Assembly (NCBI RefSeq): GCF_000724605.1
Contig: NZ_CP008802.1
Span: forward strand, 1,302,001 to 1,366,000
DNA length: 64,000 nt
Direction: 5' to 3'
Source of the DNA: Actinotignum schaalii
GTDB lineage: Bacteria > Actinomycetota > Actinomycetes > Actinomycetales > Actinomycetaceae
The position numbers were made by a program, and so were the translations under genes. The notes under the pieces were generated by a model. It ran no database searches and was not told where the DNA came from. It worked only from the letters and a program-made list of their open reading frames with translations. This document shows, piece by piece, positions 9,164 through 17,541 of this stretch. Within the stretch, counting starts at the first letter, position 1; the number at the start of each line of letters is the position of its first letter.

Positions 9164-10234
9164 CTAATCACGGCCTACGACACTTTTTTCGCCGCTTTCA
9201 CGAATGGTCACCGCCACGGGCGCGTGCGTAGGTAGGGGAATAGATTCGACGCCGCAGCGAAATTCCGCTACCCGCACCGCCCCCAGTGCCGTACTTTCCT
9301 GACCGAGCCCGAGGCCAAGCTCGCCAAGCGTAGCGCCCACTGCGTCGTATCCCGCAGCTTCCCGGTCAAGCAGGGCGAGGGCAAGGGGGCCCTCTTCCCA
9401 ATGCCGCACCGCGGAGGTCACGTAGCCCAGGGCCGGTGCCTCGACGCGATCCGCGTGCACCGGAGTACCTGGCTCAGGTAGGTCAGCTTCGTCTGGACCT
9501 TCTAAATACAGGCACGCCGGGCTTCGCCCCGCTCCTCCGATCTCGCGGAGGCCCGCTAGACCAGGGCCGTAAATATCACGAAGGCCCGCCCCCGCGCGCG
9601 CCGCCCGGAACGGATCCGGGCGGCGCGCGGCGACCCGGCAGGCGGTCCAGGCGAATAAACCTACTGGACTCATGCCGGCGGCCTGCCCGGCCCGGGCCAG
9701 CACCTCAATATCCTCAGCCAGGAGGATCACCATATCGCTGCCCGGCCACCAGTCTTCCCAGAAAGTGGCGGATAGCCCAGGCTGGTTGTGCATGGCCGCA
9801 CGGAGGCGCGCGGCTCCTTGCGTCGTCGTACCTATGGCTATGTAATTAGCTGGGTACATGCCAAAATCGGGCCCGCCCGGCGCGCTTAGGAAAATATCCT
9901 CGCGCTCGCCGGCATCCGAATTTTCACCCGCTCCCAGGCCCGCGCCGGCCGGGCAGCGCAGTAGGGCGTTGAGAATCCGGCCCTCGGCGTCGCATTCCAA
10001 CACTTCGCGTGCGTGATATGCGCCCGGTGGCTCGTTATGCACGCCCAGGCAATCACTCGGCCAAGCGCCCGACCTGCCGCGCAGCACCTGCCAGTGGGAA
10101 AGGTCCACGAAGCCGCGCCCGGCTTCCAGCTCGCGCTGTTCCACATAGGGATTGGTGTAGAAAGCGGCCACCCCGGCTGCTTCCCCCTCCCCGGGAACCG
10201 CGCCGGGCCAGCACAGCAGCGGGCTGGGGATCAC
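9164..10234 (-). CDS. YgfZ/GcvT-like folate-binding protein, divergent and lacking the signature motif
   Basis: A 356-aa protein of the YgfZ (COG0354) type, which binds folate and supports Fe-S cluster enzymes. The N-terminal half reads as family: RGFVDLSHWQVLRGRSG, CDAEGRILNALLRC and MVILLAEDIEVLARA. The end (LPEPGTPVHADR...LGYVTSAVRHWEEGPLALALL) is the usual C-terminal barrel. The segment that should carry KGCYxGQE with its conserved cysteine, expected between AWTACRVAARRPDPF and CLYLEGPDEADLPEP, is absent, and the stretch is about 20-25 residues short. I saw no alternative frame restoring it. It overlaps the nitrobindin-like gene by 4 bp (ATGA), so the two are coupled. Either a specialised paralogue or a decaying gene. 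Confidence 0.75.
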   Translation of the reverse strand: MIPSPLLCWPGAVPGEGEAAGVAAFYTNPYVEQRELEAGRGFVDLSHWQVLRGRSGAWPSDCLGVHNEPPGAYHAREVLECDAEGRILNALLRCPAGAGLGAGENSDAGEREDIFLSAPGGPDFGMYPANYIAIGTTTQGAARLRAAMHNQPGLSATFWEDWWPGSDMVILLAEDIEVLARAGQAAGMSPVGLFAWTACRVAARRPDPFRAARAGAGLRDIYGPGLAGLREIGGAGRSPACLYLEGPDEADLPEPGTPVHADRVEAPALGYVTSAVRHWEEGPLALALLDREAAGYDAVGATLGELGLGLGQESTALGAVRVAEFRCGVESIPLPTHAPVAVTIRESGEKSVVGRD

Positions 10235-10887
10235 GATTCCGGTTGCGCCTCGGGCGCGCCCGCACCGCCGGCAGAATCCGAACCGCCCGCTTCCGGCTCA
10301 CCCGCTTCGGGGCAATCGCTCAGGCGCTGGAGGCGGCCGGCCATGTAGCTACGCATATCCGCCCCGAAAGCCGCCATATCGTAGGCGTAGAAAAGCTCGG
10401 ATTCCACGTAGCCGCCCATGATTTGGCCGCCGGTGTAGCTCGCGGCGGTGGGGGTGGCAGCGATGGCGTCCGCGACGATCTGGAATTGCGGGCCCTTAAT
10501 AAAACCGGCCCAGGTCATGGCGTGCCCGGCGGAGGTGGCGATCATGCCTTCCAGCACGAAACGGCCCTCCGTGCCCTGGAGGTTATTCGGGGAAACGCGC
10601 AGGTAGCCCTCGAAGCTCGACCAGAGTTGGCCTTTGGTGAGGGCCGCGTACATCCGCCCGCCGGGAACCTCGCGGTCCACCGCCCCGGCCGGCTCCTGGG
10701 AAAGCCAGGTTGCCGAACGCAAACGCAGGTAGGGGCCGTGGTCATCATTATCGATGCGCAATTCGTGGAGGTAGCCGGCCGCGTCCACGCCCTCGTATTC
10801 GAGGAGGCCAGCGCCGCGCCAGGTATCAACGAGCCAGGCCATCGGATAGGTTTCCGGGCTGAGATTTTCAGGGATTGCAAAGACCAT
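10231..10887 (-). CDS. FABP-like/nitrobindin-family beta-barrel protein
   Basis: A 218-aa protein resembling the actinobacterial nitrobindin/FABP-like family, a heme-binding ten-stranded barrel thought to isomerise peroxynitrite. The family opening appears as LVDTWRGAGLLEYEG, and the closing helix-turn as YDMAAFGADMRSYMAGRLQR. In the homologues I remember, the latter reads like DMAAVGxPLxxHL and supplies the proximal heme histidine; here that place is Tyr (RSYMAG), with no His near. The last 25 residues are a Gly/Glu/Ser tail. It is the first gene of an ATGA-coupled pair with the YgfZ-like gene. Fold call is good; heme binding is doubtful. Confidence 0.7.
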   Translation of the reverse strand: MVFAIPENLSPETYPMAWLVDTWRGAGLLEYEGVDAAGYLHELRIDNDDHGPYLRLRSATWLSQEPAGAVDREVPGGRMYAALTKGQLWSSFEGYLRVSPNNLQGTEGRFVLEGMIATSAGHAMTWAGFIKGPQFQIVADAIAATPTAASYTGGQIMGGYVESELFYAYDMAAFGADMRSYMAGRLQRLSDCPEAGEPEAGGSDSAGGAGAPEAQPES

Positions 10888-11385
10888 ATGCTCAGGTTAC
10901 CCGCCCTGACCGGGCATCACCCAAAGTTGCGAGCGCCGCCCAACGTTCCTGCTATACGCGGCCCGCGGCGGCCACAGCCCATAGCTAGTGTCATTTTCCC
11001 ACGTCGGAGCAAAAAAGTCTTCATTTTTCACGCTTGGCCCGAAAGCGCGACGAAAAGTTTCCGATTGGCCGTGCTCTTGTTATTCTGAAGCCACGGTGCC
11101 GGACCTTGAAAGCCCCGGGCTCCAACTAGCGCCGCTACGAGCGGCATTCGCGCCGTCAGGCGCTCTCAGGTCCGGCACCCTTTTCCCGCCACTCGTCACT
11201 TTCCGCCACTTTTCTACCGCTGCGTGCGCGTCACCACCACCATCGCGAACGCCTCGCCGCACGCGCCACACCGCCGCGCGCTTGCCCGATCTCACCGCGC
11301 TGTCATACACGTTTCGCCCCATAATGAACTATCCTTGAGGAGAGTCGTTCATCGATTGTTCATGTCCCCGAAACGAGGAATTCAC
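10888..11385. other. Intergenic region holding a structured 85-nt element
   Basis: A 498-bp divergent gap between the nitrobindin-like gene and the DUF47-pit pair. The clearest content is the inverted-repeat element at 11095-11179 (listed separately). Downstream, 11180-11385 has no frame that looks coding; the frame of the DUF47 protein stays open into it, but the family similarity starts only at GTG 11386. An A/T-richer stretch at about 11325-11380 probably carries the promoter. Confidence 0.5.
11095..11179. ncRNA. Structured four-way-junction element, possible ncRNA or cis-regulatory RNA
   Basis: The ends GGTGCCGGACCT (11095-11106) and AGGTCCGGCACC (11168-11179) are a perfect 12-bp inverted repeat. 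The 61-nt interior holds three further small hairpins in a row: AGCC-CCG-GGCT, GCCGCT-ACG-AGCGGC and GCGCC-GTCA-GGCGC. Folded together they give a closed cloverleaf. It is not a tRNA: no T-loop sequence and the closing stem is too long. On the plus strand a short T-run (CTTTTCCC) follows, so it could end a short RNA or act in the DUF47-pit leader. It may also be a small inverted-repeat mobile element. Strand and expression unknown. Confidence 0.45.
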
Positions 11386-12012
11386 GTGGGGTTATTCTCT
11401 AAATTCTCGCGTTCCACGCGGGTTTTCGACCTAATTGGCGCCCAGGCGGCGCATCTTCCTATCGCCGCCGCGGGCCTCGCGCAGCTGATGACCGCACCGG
11501 TTCATGAGCGCGCGGAGTTGCAGCAGCAGTTGCATACCATCGAAAACAATGCAGACGAGTCAAATCACGCGCTCCTCAAAGTGGTAAATAGGTCTTTTGT
11601 CCTCCCTTTCGACAGGGAGGATCTTTATGCCCTGACCACCGCGGTTGATAATTGTGTGGACCTCATGGACGAGGTCGGGGAAAACGTGGCCTTTATGCGC
11701 CCCCTCACCCTCCCCGATAGCGTGCCCACGGTGGTGGATATTCTCAAGAGCTGCGCCCGCCTCTCCTCGGATATCCTCGCGCATTTCAACCCCACCTCCC
11801 CGGATACCCGCGAATACTGGGTGGAAATTAACCAGCTGGAAAACAAGGGCGATTCCCTCTACCGTTCCACCCTCGCCGCGCTTTTTGAAAACGCCACCGA
11901 TGCCATTGAATTGCTGCGCGTCAAACTGGTTGTGGACACTCTCGAGGACACCGTCGACGCTTTCGAGACGCTCGCCGCCGTGGTCGAGCGCATTGCCCTC
12001 AAGGAGTCCTGA
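11386..12012 (+). CDS. DUF47 / PhoU-like phosphate transport regulator
   Basis: A 208-aa all-helical protein of the DUF47 (COG1392) family, a PhoU relative that usually accompanies Pit-type carriers. Seen features: start MGLFSKFSRSTRVFDL, helix pairs with ENNADESNHALLK and the metal-ligand-like FDREDLYALTTAVDNCVDLMDEV, and a repeat of the pattern in the C half (ENKGDSLYRSTLAALFENATD). GTG 11386 is chosen because similarity begins there and GAGGA lies at 11375-11379. pit begins 2 bp after its stop, so the two are one operon. It probably adjusts Pit activity in response to phosphate; that is by family analogy. Confidence 0.88.
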   Translation: MGLFSKFSRSTRVFDLIGAQAAHLPIAAAGLAQLMTAPVHERAELQQQLHTIENNADESNHALLKVVNRSFVLPFDREDLYALTTAVDNCVDLMDEVGENVAFMRPLTLPDSVPTVVDILKSCARLSSDILAHFNPTSPDTREYWVEINQLENKGDSLYRSTLAALFENATDAIELLRVKLVVDTLEDTVDAFETLAAVVERIALKES

Positions 12013-12014
12013 TT

Positions 12015-13025
12015 TTGTCCGAGTTGCTCTTTTTGGTGGGCACCGTCGTCGTCATTAGCCTCATTTTTGACTTCACTAACGGTTTTCACGACGCCGCAAA
12101 TGCCATCGCCACCTCGGTAGCCACCCGCGCGCTGACCCCGGGGGTGGCCCTCGCGATGGCGGCCGTCATGAACTTCCTCGGCGCGATGCTCGGCACCAAA
12201 GTGGCCGAAACAATCGGCTCGGGCATTGTTGATATCACCGAGCTGGAAAAAATAACCGGCCTCACCCTGGTGCTCGGCGGGCTGGCCGGCGCAATCGGCT
12301 GGAATCTTATTACCTGGTGGCGCGGGCTGCCGTCTTCTTCTTCGCACGCGCTGATTGGCGGGTTGGCCGGGGCGGGTATCGCCTCGCTGGCCACCGTGCA
12401 CTGGGCAGTTATTTTCGACCGCGTGGTGGTGCCGATGGTTGTTTCCCCCGCGGTTGGTTTCTTGCTCGCCTACCTCATTATGAAAGTGGTGTTGCGCCTG
12501 CTCACCGAGGCGCCCTACCACACCACCATGCACCGTTTCCGCTACGCCCAGACGGTTTCCGCCGCGATGGTGGCCCTCGGGCACGGCCTCCAGGACGCCC
12601 AGAAAACCATGGGCGTGATCGTGCTGGCCCTTACCGCCGGCGGTTTCCACAACCTCGAGGACGGCATCCCCACCTGGGTGAAACTGGCCGCGGCCGCCGC
12701 GATTTCTTTGGGGACCGCGACCGGTGGCTTCCGCATTATGAAAACGCTCGGCTCAAAAATTATTGATTTGGATCCGGCCCGCGGTTTCGTTGCGGAAAGC
12801 GTGGCCGCGAGCGTTCTTTATACGACGGCGTTTGTGTGGGCCGCCCCGATTTCGACGACGCATACCATCACCTGCGCGATCATGGGGGTCGGGGCCACGA
12901 AGCGGCGTTCGGCAGTGCGCTGGTCCGTGGCCGGCAATATTGCCACCGCCTGGATCCTCACGATCCCGGCGGCCGGCGCCCTAGCGGCGGTGGCCACCTG
13001 GCTGCTGCGCCTGGTGCTCATCTAG
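12015..13025 (+). CDS. pit: Low-affinity inorganic phosphate transporter (Pit family)
   Basis: A 336-aa integral membrane phosphate-metal symporter. The two family repeats are visible: FDFTNGFHDAANAIATSVATRAL at residues about 16-38, and LGHGLQDAQKTMG near 192 with SSSHALIGGLAGAG near 112 and STTHTITCAIMGVGATKRRS near 282. About ten membrane helices are expected. Translation starts at a TTG (12015) preceded by AAGGAG at 12001-12006 inside the upstream gene's end. It forms an operon with the DUF47 gene. A convergent pstSCAB operon follows, so low- and high-affinity phosphate uptake are adjacent here. Confidence 0.95.
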   Translation: MSELLFLVGTVVVISLIFDFTNGFHDAANAIATSVATRALTPGVALAMAAVMNFLGAMLGTKVAETIGSGIVDITELEKITGLTLVLGGLAGAIGWNLITWWRGLPSSSSHALIGGLAGAGIASLATVHWAVIFDRVVVPMVVSPAVGFLLAYLIMKVVLRLLTEAPYHTTMHRFRYAQTVSAAMVALGHGLQDAQKTMGVIVLALTAGGFHNLEDGIPTWVKLAAAAAISLGTATGGFRIMKTLGSKIIDLDPARGFVAESVAASVLYTTAFVWAAPISTTHTITCAIMGVGATKRRSAVRWSVAGNIATAWILTIPAAGALAAVATWLLRLVLI

Positions 13026-13059
13026 CCACGCACGCGCGCAGAGCCCCCCCCCGAAACAC

Positions 13060-13097
13060 AACTGTGCCGCGCAGGATAGTTCCCGCGCGGCACAGTT
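13060..13097. terminator. Bidirectional hairpin between pit and pstB
   Basis: A perfect 13-bp stem, AACTGTGCCGCGC (13060-13072) and its complement at 13085-13097, with a 12-nt loop. It lies between two convergent operons. There is no clean T-run on either side. A C(9) run sits at about 13044-13052. Confidence 0.7.
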
Positions 13098-13128
13098 CGC
13101 AAGGTCAACAGCGGAGCTTTTATCTGGT

Positions 13129-13908
13129 TTAGCCGAAGCGCCCGGAGACGTAATCTTCGGTTTCCTTGTGGGTCGGGTTGGAGAAAATCTTCTCCGTCTG
13201 GTCGAACTCCACGAGGTGGCCGGGCTTGCCGGTGCCGGCGATATTGAAGAAGCCAGTCATTTCCGAGACGCGCGCCGCCTGCTGCATATTGTGCGTCACG
13301 ATCACGATCGTGTATTCCTCTTTGAGGCTGTTCATGAGGTCCTCAATCGCGAGGGTGGAGATCGGGTCGAGGGCCGAGCACGGTTCGTCCATGAGGAGCA
13401 CCTCGGGCTTGACCGCGATGGCGCGGGCGATGCACAGGCGCTGCTGCTGGCCGCCGGAAAGCGAGGAACCCGGCTTATCGAGGCGGTCCTTCACTTCCTC
13501 CCAGAGGTTGGAGCCGCGCAGGGAGCGCTCCACGATTTCCTCCGCGTCGGACTTTTTGATCTTTTGCGAATTGAGCCGCATCCCCGCCAGCACATTGTCG
13601 CGAATCGACATGGTGGGGAACGGGTTCGCACGCTGGAAGACCATGCCCACGTGCTGGCGGACGGTCACCGGGTCCACCCCGGGGCCGTAAATATTATTGC
13701 CGTCGATGAAGACATCACCGGTCACGTAGGCGCCGTCGATCACTTCATGCATACGGTTGAGGGAACGCAGGAACGTGGATTTGCCGCACCCGGACGGGCC
13801 GATGAGCGCGGTCACCGAATTCGGTTTGATATCCACATTGACGTTCTCCACGGCGAGGAAATCACCGTAGTAGATGTTCTCGTTACGAACACTAATTCCC
13901 TGAGGCAC
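13129..13908 (-). CDS. pstB: Phosphate ABC transporter ATP-binding protein
   Basis: A 259-aa ABC ATPase, standard length for PstB. Walker [10 protein letters not shown] near residue 38, a Q-loop in [11 protein letters not shown], signature LSGGQQQRL, Walker [13 protein letters not shown] and the H-loop [13 protein letters not shown] are all intact. The GMVFQ-x-NPFP and [14 protein letters not shown] segments are PstB-specific. It powers uptake of phosphate through PstCA. It is the last gene of the minus-strand order pstS-pstC-pstA-pstB, 23 bp after pstA, and ends at the hairpin shared with pit. No phoU follows it here; the DUF47 gene next to pit is a different protein type. Confidence 0.97.
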   Translation of the reverse strand: MPQGISVRNENIYYGDFLAVENVNVDIKPNSVTALIGPSGCGKSTFLRSLNRMHEVIDGAYVTGDVFIDGNNIYGPGVDPVTVRQHVGMVFQRANPFPTMSIRDNVLAGMRLNSQKIKKSDAEEIVERSLRGSNLWEEVKDRLDKPGSSLSGGQQQRLCIARAIAVKPEVLLMDEPCSALDPISTLAIEDLMNSLKEEYTIVIVTHNMQQAARVSEMTGFFNIAGTGKPGHLVEFDQTEKIFSNPTHKETEDYVSGRFG

Positions 13909-13931
13909 TGTTTTTCCTTTCGGCTGCCGCG

Positions 13932-15128
13932 TTAGCGGCCCTTCGGGGCGAAGATATGAGCAATCAAGCGCGCCAGCAAGTTGAATACCAGCACGATAAA
14001 CACCAAGACGAGCGCGCCGCCCCAGGCCAGGTCGAGGTTATTGGCCTTGAACTGCGAGTAGACGAACACCGGGAGCGTCATCATCGGGCCGTTGAACAAG
14101 GAGTAGTTGAACGTATCCGAGACGGAGGCGGTAATCATCAGCGGGGCCGATTCGCCGATCACGCGGGCGATGGCGATCACGCAACCGGATACGATACCCG
14201 GCAGCGCGGTCCGCAGCACCACTTTGATGATAGTGCGGGACTTCGTCACGCCGAGCGCGTAGGATGCTTCGCGCAATTCATTGGAGACGATGCGCAACAT
14301 TTCTTCGGTATTGCGAACCACGATCGGCGTCATAAGAACAACAAGGGCGACGGCGCCCATGATGCCATTGCGGAACCCGAGCGCGGGGGCGAGCACCGGG
14401 ACAATCGCGGCGGCGAAGAGGCCGGCCACGATGGAGGGGATGCCCGTCATAATATCGACCAGGAAGGTCACCGAGCGCCCGAACCAGCCACCCCTGTTGT
14501 ATTCCACCAGGTAGATGGCCGTCAGAATACCGAGCGGGATGGCGATAAGCGCCGTGATGCCGGTGATAATGAGCGTACCTACGATGGCGTGGCCGAGGCC
14601 GGGCTGGGCGCCGGGCAGGGACATGCCGAGGGTGGAGTTATTGAGGAAGGAGTAGCTGAGGATCGGGAGGGCTTCCACGATCACGGTGTACAGCAGCGAA
14701 AGCAGCGGGAGCACCGCCAGCACGAAAGCGCTGGTGATGAGCACGGTGGCCATGCGGTTGGCGCCGCGGCGCGGGCCTTCCACCGCGTATCCGACGATCC
14801 GGATCACGAGGAAGAAGACGAGCAAGCCCACCAGGACCGCGCCGAAAAGCGAATCCGCTTTGAAGCCGAAGTGGAACAGCAGCCAGGAGGCCAGCATGCA
14901 CACCACGAGCACCGCCCAGTTGAAGAACTTGGGCAGGCGGCCGTATTCGGAGGCGAAGATCGGGGTGCCTTCGGTGACGGTGTCCGTGCTGCCGGCGCGG
15001 CCGTTGGCACCGTTGCCGCCGTTTCCGCCGGGCTGCGTGCCGCTACCGGGCTGCGTGCCGCTACCGGGCAGCGCGTGCGCGCCGCCGTCGGGCTGGCTGG
15101 CGGGGGTCTGTGTTACGTCAGTACTCAT
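13932..15128 (-). CDS. pstA: Phosphate ABC transporter permease PstA
   Basis: A 398-aa inner-membrane permease. The binding-protein-dependent transport core occupies the C-terminal two thirds, with the EAA-like loop [22 protein letters not shown] and [14 protein letters not shown] typical of PstA. Six or more helices are visible, with a pair of extra helices in the first third. The first 60 residues are a cytoplasmic Gly/Ser/Thr/Pro-rich stretch with GSGTQP repeated twice, longer than usual. Its start overlaps the pstC stop by one base. It pairs with PstC to form the phosphate channel. Confidence 0.95.
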   Translation of the reverse strand: MSTDVTQTPASQPDGGAHALPGSGTQPGSGTQPGGNGGNGANGRAGSTDTVTEGTPIFASEYGRLPKFFNWAVLVVCMLASWLLFHFGFKADSLFGAVLVGLLVFFLVIRIVGYAVEGPRRGANRMATVLITSAFVLAVLPLLSLLYTVIVEALPILSYSFLNNSTLGMSLPGAQPGLGHAIVGTLIITGITALIAIPLGILTAIYLVEYNRGGWFGRSVTFLVDIMTGIPSIVAGLFAAAIVPVLAPALGFRNGIMGAVALVVLMTPIVVRNTEEMLRIVSNELREASYALGVTKSRTIIKVVLRTALPGIVSGCVIAIARVIGESAPLMITASVSDTFNYSLFNGPMMTLPVFVYSQFKANNLDLAWGGALVLVFIVLVFNLLARLIAHIFAPKGR

Positions 15129-16240
15129 TAGGCATTCGCTCCTGAGAATTCTGCGTACCGGGCCAGAACGCGCCGCGCCAACCAGTTGACCACGAAGGTC
15201 AGGGCAAAGAGCATGAGGCCGATACCGATAAGGACCTGGCGCTGCAGACCGGGATGAGCTTCAGGGAAGTTCAGGGCGATCTGCGAGGCGATGGTGGAGT
15301 GCTGCCCCGGGGAGAAGAGGTTGAAGTTCACCTGCAGGCCGGCCGAGAGCACCATGAGGAGTGCCATCGTTTCGCCCAGGGCGCGCCCCAGGCCCAGCAT
15401 GGCCGCGGAGACGATACCGGAACGGCCCACCGGGAGCACGGTCATCTTGATCATTTCCCAGCGGGTGGCGCCCAGGCCGAGGGCTGCTTCTTCCAGCAGC
15501 TTCGGGGTCTGGAGGAATACTTCGCGGCACAGCGAGGTGATAATCGGCAGGATCATGATGGCCAGCACCAGGCCGCCCATCATGATGTTACGAGCCGGCG
15601 GCGTGAAGGCCACCAGGCTGGGCTGGAGCGGCCACCAATCGAATTGGGCCAGTCCGCCTTCTTCACCCATGAACGGAACGTGATCCACCCACCACTGGAG
15701 CGGCGGGGTGAGCACATTGGAGACCCATTCGAAAACGGGGCGCACAATCGGTTCGAGGGTGCGAATACCCCACAGGCCGAAGACCACGGAGGGGATGGCC
15801 GCGAGCAGGTCAATAATGTAGCCGAGGACGGAGGCGAAACGCCGGTGTGCGAAATGCGAAATGAATAGCGCAATCGCTACCGCGAAGGGTACGGCGAGGG
15901 CCAGGGCCAGGAGTGCGGAGAGCACGGTCCCGAAGAGGGCCGCACCGGCGTATTGCCAGAAGCCCATGCCCTTCGTGAAGTCAGCTGTCCCGGAGATTTC
16001 TTCCTTACCGGCAATGAATGCCGGATATGACTCGAGGAGCAGGAAGATGAAAACGGCGCCCAGGATGAGGATGATGAATGCTCCGGCTCCGATGGCTAGG
16101 CCGTTGAAGGTAGTGTCTGCAACGCGGCGACGCGCGCGTTTGGTCGGGCGGGCCGGCACTGCAGTCTGACCCACCTCCGGGGAGGTTTCCTGAGCGGTAC
16201 GCTCAAGAACCTCCCCGGCTGCGTTATCTCGTTCAGTCAT
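15128..16240 (-). CDS. pstC: Phosphate ABC transporter permease PstC
   Basis: A 370-aa permease. Family marks are the AAIPSVVFGLWGIRTLEP segment after helix 3 and the EAA loop LLEEAALGLGATRWEMIKMTV; the last helices carry the usual GRALGETMALLMV. The 45 N-terminal residues are hydrophilic with a basic RPTKRARRR patch before the first helix. The segment between helices 3 and 4 includes a PLQWWVDHVPFMGEEGG insertion, common in actinobacterial PstC. It lies 42 bp after pstS and overlaps pstA. Confidence 0.95.
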   Translation of the reverse strand: MTERDNAAGEVLERTAQETSPEVGQTAVPARPTKRARRRVADTTFNGLAIGAGAFIILILGAVFIFLLLESYPAFIAGKEEISGTADFTKGMGFWQYAGAALFGTVLSALLALALAVPFAVAIALFISHFAHRRFASVLGYIIDLLAAIPSVVFGLWGIRTLEPIVRPVFEWVSNVLTPPLQWWVDHVPFMGEEGGLAQFDWWPLQPSLVAFTPPARNIMMGGLVLAIMILPIITSLCREVFLQTPKLLEEAALGLGATRWEMIKMTVLPVGRSGIVSAAMLGLGRALGETMALLMVLSAGLQVNFNLFSPGQHSTIASQIALNFPEAHPGLQRQVLIGIGLMLFALTFVVNWLARRVLARYAEFSGANA

Positions 16241-16282
16241 ATCGACTTTCAGATAGGGGTATTCGGTTGTCTAACCGCTGGT

Positions 16283-17404
16283 TTACTTGATGGTATCGAT
16301 GACGGCCATGGCCTGCTTGCGCAGGGTGTCCGAGATCGGAGCGTTACCACCGTTGGCCGCGAAGGCGGCCTTCTGGCCTTCTTCGGAGACGACGTAGGTG
16401 AAGAAGGCCTTGACCAGTTCGCCGGTGGAGGCATCCTTGTATTCCTGGCAGCCGATGAGGTAGGAGAGCATAACGACCGGGTAAGCACCCTTGACGGAGC
16501 CGTCGCGCTTGAGGTCCTTGTTGAGGAGGGTGTCCGTGGCACCTTCGGCGGCCGGGGAGTCATCCACCACGCGGGCGGCGGCTTCCGGTTCGGGGCCGAT
16601 GAACTCATCGCCAACCTTGACCTTCACCGGGGTGAGGGTTTCGATCTGGGAGTAGTCGGCGTAGATGATGGAGTTCGGGGTGGAGAGGGCCAGCTGGACC
16701 ACACCGGAGGTCGATTCGGCGGACTGACCTCCCTGGATCGGCCAGGTTTCTTCCGAGCCGTAGGTCCAGACCTCGGGGGCGGCTTCTTCCAGGTAGGACT
16801 GGAAGTTACCGGTGGTGCCGGACTTTTCCGCGCGGTGGATCGGGATAATGGTTTCGTCCGGGAGCTTGACGCCGGAGTTGGTGGCGGCAATAGCCGGGTC
16901 GTTCCACTTTTCGATCTGGCCGGAGAAGATCTTCGCGATGGTGGGAGCGTCGAGCTTGAGCTCCTTGACACCTTCGAGGTTCACGGCGATCGCGATGGGG
17001 GAAATGTAGACGGGCAGTTCCACGGCAACGTCGGTCTTGCAGGTATTGGAAACCTGGGCGAGTTCTTCCGACTTGAGAGCCGAGTCCGTGCCGGCGTACT
17101 GCACCTGGCCGGAGAGGAACTGCTGGCGGCCGGTGCCGGAGCCGGTGGGCTCGTAGTTCACGGTCACGCCCGAGTTCGCGATGGTGAAGTTATCGCGCCA
17201 GGCCTGCTGGGCCTTCTGCTGCGAGGAAGCACCGGAACCGGAGATGGTGCCCGAGAGGTTCGAGCCGCTGTCCGCGGCCTGGGTGGTGGCGTCACCCTTG
17301 GCAGCTTCGGTGGTGGCAGAAGTCGTTGCGTCCCCACCACAGGCGGAAAGGGTCAGAGCAAGAGCGGTGGCACCAGCAAGTGCCGAGATCTTCATGGTCT
17401 TCAC
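16283..17404 (-). CDS. pstS: Phosphate-binding lipoprotein PstS
   Basis: A 373-aa periplasmic-type binding protein, lipid-anchored: signal peptide with lipobox LSAC, cysteine at residue 22. The phosphate pocket motifs of PstS are present: ISGSGASSQQKAQQAW, YEPTGSGTGRQQFLSG, YAGTDSALKSEEL and the HRAEKSGTTGNFQSYL segment. It captures phosphate at the cell surface for PstCAB. ATG 17404 or the ATG three codons later are equally possible starts. It is the first gene of the operon and a PHO box lies about 90 bp upstream. Confidence 0.97.
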   Translation of the reverse strand: MKTMKISALAGATALALTLSACGGDATTSATTEAAKGDATTQAADSGSNLSGTISGSGASSQQKAQQAWRDNFTIANSGVTVNYEPTGSGTGRQQFLSGQVQYAGTDSALKSEELAQVSNTCKTDVAVELPVYISPIAIAVNLEGVKELKLDAPTIAKIFSGQIEKWNDPAIAATNSGVKLPDETIIPIHRAEKSGTTGNFQSYLEEAAPEVWTYGSEETWPIQGGQSAESTSGVVQLALSTPNSIIYADYSQIETLTPVKVKVGDEFIGPEPEAAARVVDDSPAAEGATDTLLNKDLKRDGSVKGAYPVVMLSYLIGCQEYKDASTGELVKAFFTYVVSEEGQKAAFAANGGNAPISDTLRKQAMAVIDTIK

Positions 17405-17492
17405 TGTTTAATCCTTGCGTGTTCAGGAACGCCCGTTTCGGCGCTCGCTGGTTCGAGCCTAGGAAGCGAGGGTTACGGCGGCCCACACCGGA

Positions 17493-17510
17493 GGTAAACA
17501 GAAGGTTAAC
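17493..17510 (-). promoter_or_regulatory. PHO box (PhoP operator) upstream of pstS
   Basis: On the minus strand two heptamers GTTAACC and GTTTACC are spaced 11 bp start to start (GTTAACCTTCTGTTTACC). This is the direct-repeat form of the actinobacterial PHO box (GTTCACC-like units). It lies 89 nt upstream of the pstS start. It predicts induction by PhoR-PhoP under phosphate limitation. Confidence 0.8.
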
Positions 17511-17541
17511 GGGCTTGTAGCATGTCTCACAGGATTGGGGG

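Noticed and set aside
11095-11179. tRNA or tRNA-like gene
   Set aside because: The closing stem has 12 bp, there is no T-loop consensus and the anticodon-like loop is only three bases.
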